The translations under genes were made by a program, and so were the position numbers. From positions 1,798,001 through 1,862,000 of the forward strand of contig NZ_CP134223.1 of assembly GCF_031599675.1 (NCBI RefSeq): a DNA stretch of 64,000 nucleotides, given 5' to 3'. Shown piece after piece: positions 60,781 to 64,000 of the stretch. Numbering within the stretch: position 1 is the stretch's first letter; each line of letters begins with the position of its first letter. The notes below the pieces were generated by a model, which saw only the letters and a list, made by a program, of their open reading frames with translations, had not been told where the DNA came from and ran no database searches. The DNA is from Paenibacillus pedocola (GTDB lineage: Bacteria; Bacillota; Bacilli; Paenibacillales; Paenibacillaceae).

Positions 60781-60810
60781 CGGCCTGTACTTGCAGTACA
60801 GAGCCGGCAT
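60781..60810 (-). terminator. Hairpin downstream of the 52-aa membrane protein gene
   Basis: CCGGC-CTGTACT pairs with AGTACAG-GCCGG with one unpaired base. It lies 13 nt after the gene's stop. The tail is only partly T-rich. Confidence 0.55.
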
Positions 60811-60822
60811 CTTCCAACCTTT

Positions 60823-60981
60823 TTACCGGTGCTCAAACAAGTCGATGGTGCCCAGTACAATATGCGCCAGACCAAAGCCAAGCACGCCGGTTGCGGCCAG
60901 CTTATATTTGCTTCCAAGAAAAGCTGCGCCGGAAGCGGAAACTACGGTACCAAGAACGGTGGGGATCAGACCTTCACGCAT
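60823..60981 (-). CDS. Small hydrophobic protein, 52 residues
   Basis: An ORF too short for the usual cut-offs. It encodes MREGLIPTVLGTVVSASGAA and then a hydrophobic, Gly-rich segment (residues 30-48) ending LFEHR. Two helices are likely. The ATG at 60981 follows AAGGAG with 8 nt spacing, a strong RBS, and a hairpin follows the stop, so this is a real gene. From memory, similar short proteins occur in Paenibacillus, sometimes mislabelled as asparagine synthase; no function is known. Confidence 0.78.
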   Translation of the reverse strand: MREGLIPTVLGTVVSASGAAFLGSKYKLAATGVLGFGLAHIVLGTIDLFEHR

Positions 60982-61494
60982 ATGAAACACTCCTTCTCGG
61001 TGGTATGGGAGACAGGAGTTATTGTTCGTTAGCCGGCCCCGAATTATGTATCAGGAAGCAGAAGGGCTAATATGGTTTAAATGGATTTAAATAAAACGAA
61101 ATAAATCAGAGCGAAAACTATCTTTTTTTACAATTTCAATTAAATATTATGATATTTTTCGAAAAGTTCTTCTCTTGGTTTTAAATCCATTTGGACTAAA
61201 AGCTCATTGTTTTCGTAAGAAAGCTGCCTTGTTTTCGTGGAATTTTCAATTATGGGCTTTGATTTACAAAAGAATTAATAAATATATGTTTTTTTAGGTC
61301 TCAGAAGTTTCTATTTGCTCTTCCAGCTGAATACATTATAACTGCCTAAAACATTTAACAAATGTGTAAAGGGAGGTTGATGCAAGGCTCTGGGAGCCGC
61401 AGGCAGCCCAAGCAGCCATAATCCGGGGATTAAAATGTATCCGTTTACACAAATGCGGGCAACAATTATTTTTCATCATACAGGAGGGTCAAGC
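60982..61494. other. AT-rich intergenic stretch upstream of the second sugar ABC operon
   Basis: No long gene is present. Positions 61080-61340 are strongly AT-rich with no recognisable feature. Further on are a perfect ACATTT-AAC-AAATGT palindrome (61351-61365), a short leader ORF (61380-61421) behind GGGAGG, a GGCTC/GAGCC hairpin, and a cre-like site (61435). It probably holds the operon's promoter and regulatory region. Confidence 0.6.
61435..61449 (+). promoter_or_regulatory. cre-like site upstream of the second binding-protein gene
   Basis: ATGTATCCGTTTACA matches WTGNAANCGNWNNCW except at position 6. It lies 46 bp before the start codon, so CcpA would act as a roadblock or cover the promoter. 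Confidence 0.5.
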
Positions 61495-62829
61495 ATGAAA
61501 AACAAATGGTTCATTTCTTTGATGGTACTCTCGATGATCGTGTTTCTGGCAGGCTGCGGTAAATCTTCCTCCAATTCCTCAAGCGGGGAATCTTCTGTCC
61601 TGAACGGCGGTGCAGGGGAGAAGGCCACGGAGCTGTCGTACTGGACATTTGTAGAGCTGCATGGGCAGCATTTTGAGAAAATGCTGGAGAAATGGAACGC
61701 GGCGAATCCCGACCGCCAGATTAAGCTGAATGTAACCGTGATGCCGTACGATGATATGCATAACAAGTTATCGATTGCGGTGCAGACCGGGGTGGGTGCG
61801 CCGGATATCGCCGATATCGAGCTGGGCAAATTTCCGGATTTCCTGGCGGGAGATCCGCAGCTTGAACCGCTGAACGATGTGGCGGAGCCGTACAAGGGCA
61901 CGGTTGTCCAATCCCAGCTCGACCTCTACAGCAAGAATGGCAATATTTATGGATTATCCACGCATGTAGGAGCAACGGTTGCCTTTTACAATACAGAAAT
62001 CCTCGAACAGGCCGGGGTGGATTACAAGACTATCGTAACCTGGGAGGATTTCAAGAAGGCCGGCATCCAGGTATATGAAAAAACCGGCAAATATATGGGC
62101 ACCGCCGACACCAGTGCGACCTGGCAGGCTTCTCTGCTCTTAGCGCAGCAGAATTCCGACTTCACCGATGCTGACGGGAAACCGCAGGTCAATACGCCAG
62201 AAATGGTAAGAGCGCTGACGATGCTGAAGGATCTGCAGGACAACAATGTAATCTCCACAATTGCCGGCGGACAGCCGGATACAGAAGAAGCTTACGGTGA
62301 GTTCAACTCCGGCAACTACGCAACCGCCTTCATGCCGCTGTGGCAAATGTCCCGGTATACCAATTACATGAAGGACCTGAGCGGCAAAATCGCCATCGCT
62401 CCGCTTCCTGTTCTTGAAAAAGGGATGCACAGATCGTACGGCGGCGGCGGTACCGGTACGGTGGTCACCAAGACAGCCAAGGATGTACAGCTGGCTAAGG
62501 ATTTTATCGCCTATGCCAAACTGTCGCTGGATGCGAACATTGAAATCTGGAACACGCTCGGTTTTGACCCGATCAATATGAGTGTCTGGGATATGAAAGA
62601 GGTAACCCATAATCCGGACAATCAATTCGTCAAATATTTTGTAAACAACCCGTTTGATGTGCTGAATGAAATCCGGGAGGAAATTAATCTGATTAGATCC
62701 ACCTCTGCTTCGCCGACGATCAACAATGTGCTGTGCACCGTAACCTTAAATGAAATATTCGAGGACGGGAAGGACATACAGAAGGCGCTGGATGATGCCC
62801 AGACACAGATTGAACAAGAACTGAAGTAG
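61495..62829 (+). CDS. Sugar ABC transporter substrate-binding lipoprotein (second operon)
   Basis: A 444-residue binding lipoprotein (family 1 type). The signal ends in FLAGC (Cys21), followed by a Ser-rich linker and a two-lobe sugar-binding fold. The ATG follows ACAGGAGGGTCAAGC; a frame from 61435 is rejected. It delivers a sugar to the two permeases downstream. Sequence similarity to the 20287 protein is limited, so the substrate probably differs. No dedicated regulator is adjacent in the window. Confidence 0.92.
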   Translation: MKNKWFISLMVLSMIVFLAGCGKSSSNSSSGESSVLNGGAGEKATELSYWTFVELHGQHFEKMLEKWNAANPDRQIKLNVTVMPYDDMHNKLSIAVQTGVGAPDIADIELGKFPDFLAGDPQLEPLNDVAEPYKGTVVQSQLDLYSKNGNIYGLSTHVGATVAFYNTEILEQAGVDYKTIVTWEDFKKAGIQVYEKTGKYMGTADTSATWQASLLLAQQNSDFTDADGKPQVNTPEMVRALTMLKDLQDNNVISTIAGGQPDTEEAYGEFNSGNYATAFMPLWQMSRYTNYMKDLSGKIAIAPLPVLEKGMHRSYGGGGTGTVVTKTAKDVQLAKDFIAYAKLSLDANIEIWNTLGFDPINMSVWDMKEVTHNPDNQFVKYFVNNPFDVLNEIREEINLIRSTSASPTINNVLCTVTLNEIFEDGKDIQKALDDAQTQIEQELK

Positions 62830-62896
62830 TAGCGGGTACGGTTACTTTCAGAGCTGTCCAACCCGTGGGCAGCTCTATTCAAAAGGAGCAGAAGCC

Positions 62897-63793
62897 ATGA
62901 TCAAGAACTTCTTATATTCGCAAAAGGTTGCTCCCTACGTGTTCGTGCTGCCTTTTGTGCTTGTATTCATTATCTTCTGGGTCTATCCGCTGCTGAGTTC
63001 CTTCGGCATGAGCTTTCAGAAGGTGACGCTTGGCCAGGAAGCACATTTTATTGGCGCGGATAACTACACAAAACTGATGGGGGATACTATCTTTTTCAAA
63101 GCGGTACGCAACAGTGCAGTATATATGCTACTGACGCTGGTGATTCTGATCCCGTTCCCGATGCTGTTCGCCGTGCTGATTAATAACAAATCAATGTGGG
63201 CCCGGGAATTTTTCAAATCCGCCTTCTTCTTTCCAGCGCTGACCTCTGTAGTTGTGGCTGGAACCATCTTCCGCCTGATGTTCGGTGAGATGGAAGGCTC
63301 TCTGATCAACAGCATACTGGGTGTGTTTGGTGTAGAGCCGGTGAAATTTCTAAAAGGACAGACTACCGGCTTCATCGCCCTGGTGGCGCTGGCGACCTGG
63401 CGGTGGATGGGTGTGAATATGCTCTATTTCTTATCGGGGCTCAAAAATATTCCGGATGATTACTATGAAGCGGCCTCTATCGACGGAGCTTCCGCCTTCC
63501 AGCGCTTCACCCGTATTACCGTCCCGTTGCTGAAGCCGACGACAATCTATGTGCTGACAATCAGCATTTATGCCGGCCTTGCGATGTTTATTGAGAGCAT
63601 GATGCTGTGGAACGGCAATAACTCCCCGAAAAATATCGGTTTAACCATCGTCGGCTATCTCTACCGGCAGGGGATTGAGAAAAATAATCTGGGATACGCG
63701 GCTGCGGTCGGCATTGTGCTGCTGCTCATCACCATGGTGATAAATCTGACGCAACTCGCCTTCAGCGGCATGTTTAAGAAGGAGGAGGATTAG
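62897..63793 (+). CDS. Sugar ABC transporter permease (second operon)
   Basis: A 298-residue permease of MalF type with six predicted helices and the EAA loop DDYYEAASIDGASAFQRFTR (about 190-210). RBS AAAAGGAGCAGAAGCC. It partners with the next gene. Confidence 0.92.
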   Translation: MIKNFLYSQKVAPYVFVLPFVLVFIIFWVYPLLSSFGMSFQKVTLGQEAHFIGADNYTKLMGDTIFFKAVRNSAVYMLLTLVILIPFPMLFAVLINNKSMWAREFFKSAFFFPALTSVVVAGTIFRLMFGEMEGSLINSILGVFGVEPVKFLKGQTTGFIALVALATWRWMGVNMLYFLSGLKNIPDDYYEAASIDGASAFQRFTRITVPLLKPTTIYVLTISIYAGLAMFIESMMLWNGNNSPKNIGLTIVGYLYRQGIEKNNLGYAAAVGIVLLLITMVINLTQLAFSGMFKKEED

Positions 63794-63796
63794 GAG

Positions 63797-64000
63797 ATGA
63801 AGACAGGGAGCATCCGGAAAACCATCCTCTTTGCTTTTTTTAGCGTGCTGTGCCTCCTGATCCTGGTGCCTTTCTATGCGGTGACCATCGCTTCATTTAA
63901 ACCCGGCGAAGATCTGATCCGGTATGGCCTCAACCTCAGATTCAACCTTTCGGCGATGAGCTTTGATAATTTTGTTTTTCTGTTTACCGGGGAGCATGCC
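63797..64000 (+). CDS. Sugar ABC transporter permease, second (partial)
   Basis: The window ends 68 codons into this MalG-type permease. A first hydrophobic helix (about 9-30) and the start of the periplasmic segment (FKPGEDLIRYG) are seen. RBS GGAGGATTAGGAG; it starts 3 nt after the previous stop. It would complete the second importer. Confidence 0.85.
   Translation, partial: MKTGSIRKTILFAFFSVLCLLILVPFYAVTIASFKPGEDLIRYGLNLRFNLSAMSFDNFVFLFTGEHA

Noticed and set aside
1..64000. tRNA, rRNA, CRISPR arrays, prophage
   Set aside because: No cloverleaf or rRNA stretch was recognised, no regularly spaced direct repeats of 25-40 bp were found, and no phage structural or integrase genes are present. 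The CTAAC elements are too irregularly spaced to be CRISPR.

Overview
The window reads as chromosome of a spore-forming Firmicute close to Paenibacillus. The evidence is two gerA/B/C-type germination operons, a spoVAC-AD-AE locus, the yqeG-yqeH-aroE-yhbY-nadD-yqeK-rsfS block, YesM/YesN-type regulators beside carbohydrate ABC transporters, many glycoside hydrolases, and moderate-to-high G+C except for AT-rich islands. No rRNA, tRNA, CRISPR array, integrase or transposase gene was seen.

Layout. (1) 1-4.7 kb is an accessory stretch of orphan genes: a YqcI/YcgG protein, an AT-rich nucleotidyltransferase, two unknown genes (one frameshifted) and a YidC-type insertase. It is punctuated by a repeated CTAACGGG-type hairpin element in one orientation, and one gene ends in an attC-like structure. 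(2) 4.8-8.8 kb is the first ger operon (order B-A-C). (3) 8.9-11.9 kb holds small orphan genes and an AraC regulator. (4) 12.0-25.4 kb is a beta-glycoside utilisation region: GH3, an MBL-fold hydrolase, GH30, a YesM/YesN two-component system, a solute-binding protein with two permeases, and GH42. The GH30 and binding-protein promoters share one architecture base for base in spacing: two TCCAAT boxes 23 bp apart, then a -10 box, then a perfect cre site. (5) 25.5-26.6 kb has a guanidine-I (ykkC) riboswitch and a paired SMR exporter. (6) 26.7-33.4 kb has an aldo/keto reductase, the second ger operon (A-C-small-B) and a GH1 beta-glucosidase. (7) 33.6-38.8 kb is the mannitol operon mtlA-mtlR-mtlF-mtlD with a cre-like site. 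(8) 39.0-39.7 kb is an isolated unknown gene flanked by the same CTAAC elements as region 1. (9) 39.7-44.6 kb is an ECF sigma/anti-sigma pair, divergent from a NEW3 protein with an ABC-2 exporter. (10) 44.7-49.8 kb has an M42 aminopeptidase, a short tail-anchored protein, spoVAC-AD-AE, and a methyl-accepting protein with a sigma-D-like promoter. (11) 50.0-54.5 kb is a MoxR/DUF58/transglutaminase operon. (12) 54.5-60.7 kb is the conserved yqe housekeeping block with a CvfB-type gene inserted. (13) 60.8-64 kb has a 52-aa membrane protein and a second sugar ABC operon cut by the window end.

The sugar genes form a coherent lifestyle: binding proteins import oligosaccharides, cytosolic GH1/GH3/GH30/GH42 enzymes split them, YesN/AraC proteins probably induce, and CcpA probably represses through cre sites. 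The most unusual material is the cassette-like repeat system (1-4.7 kb plus 39.0-39.7 kb), for which no mobilising enzyme is present in the window.
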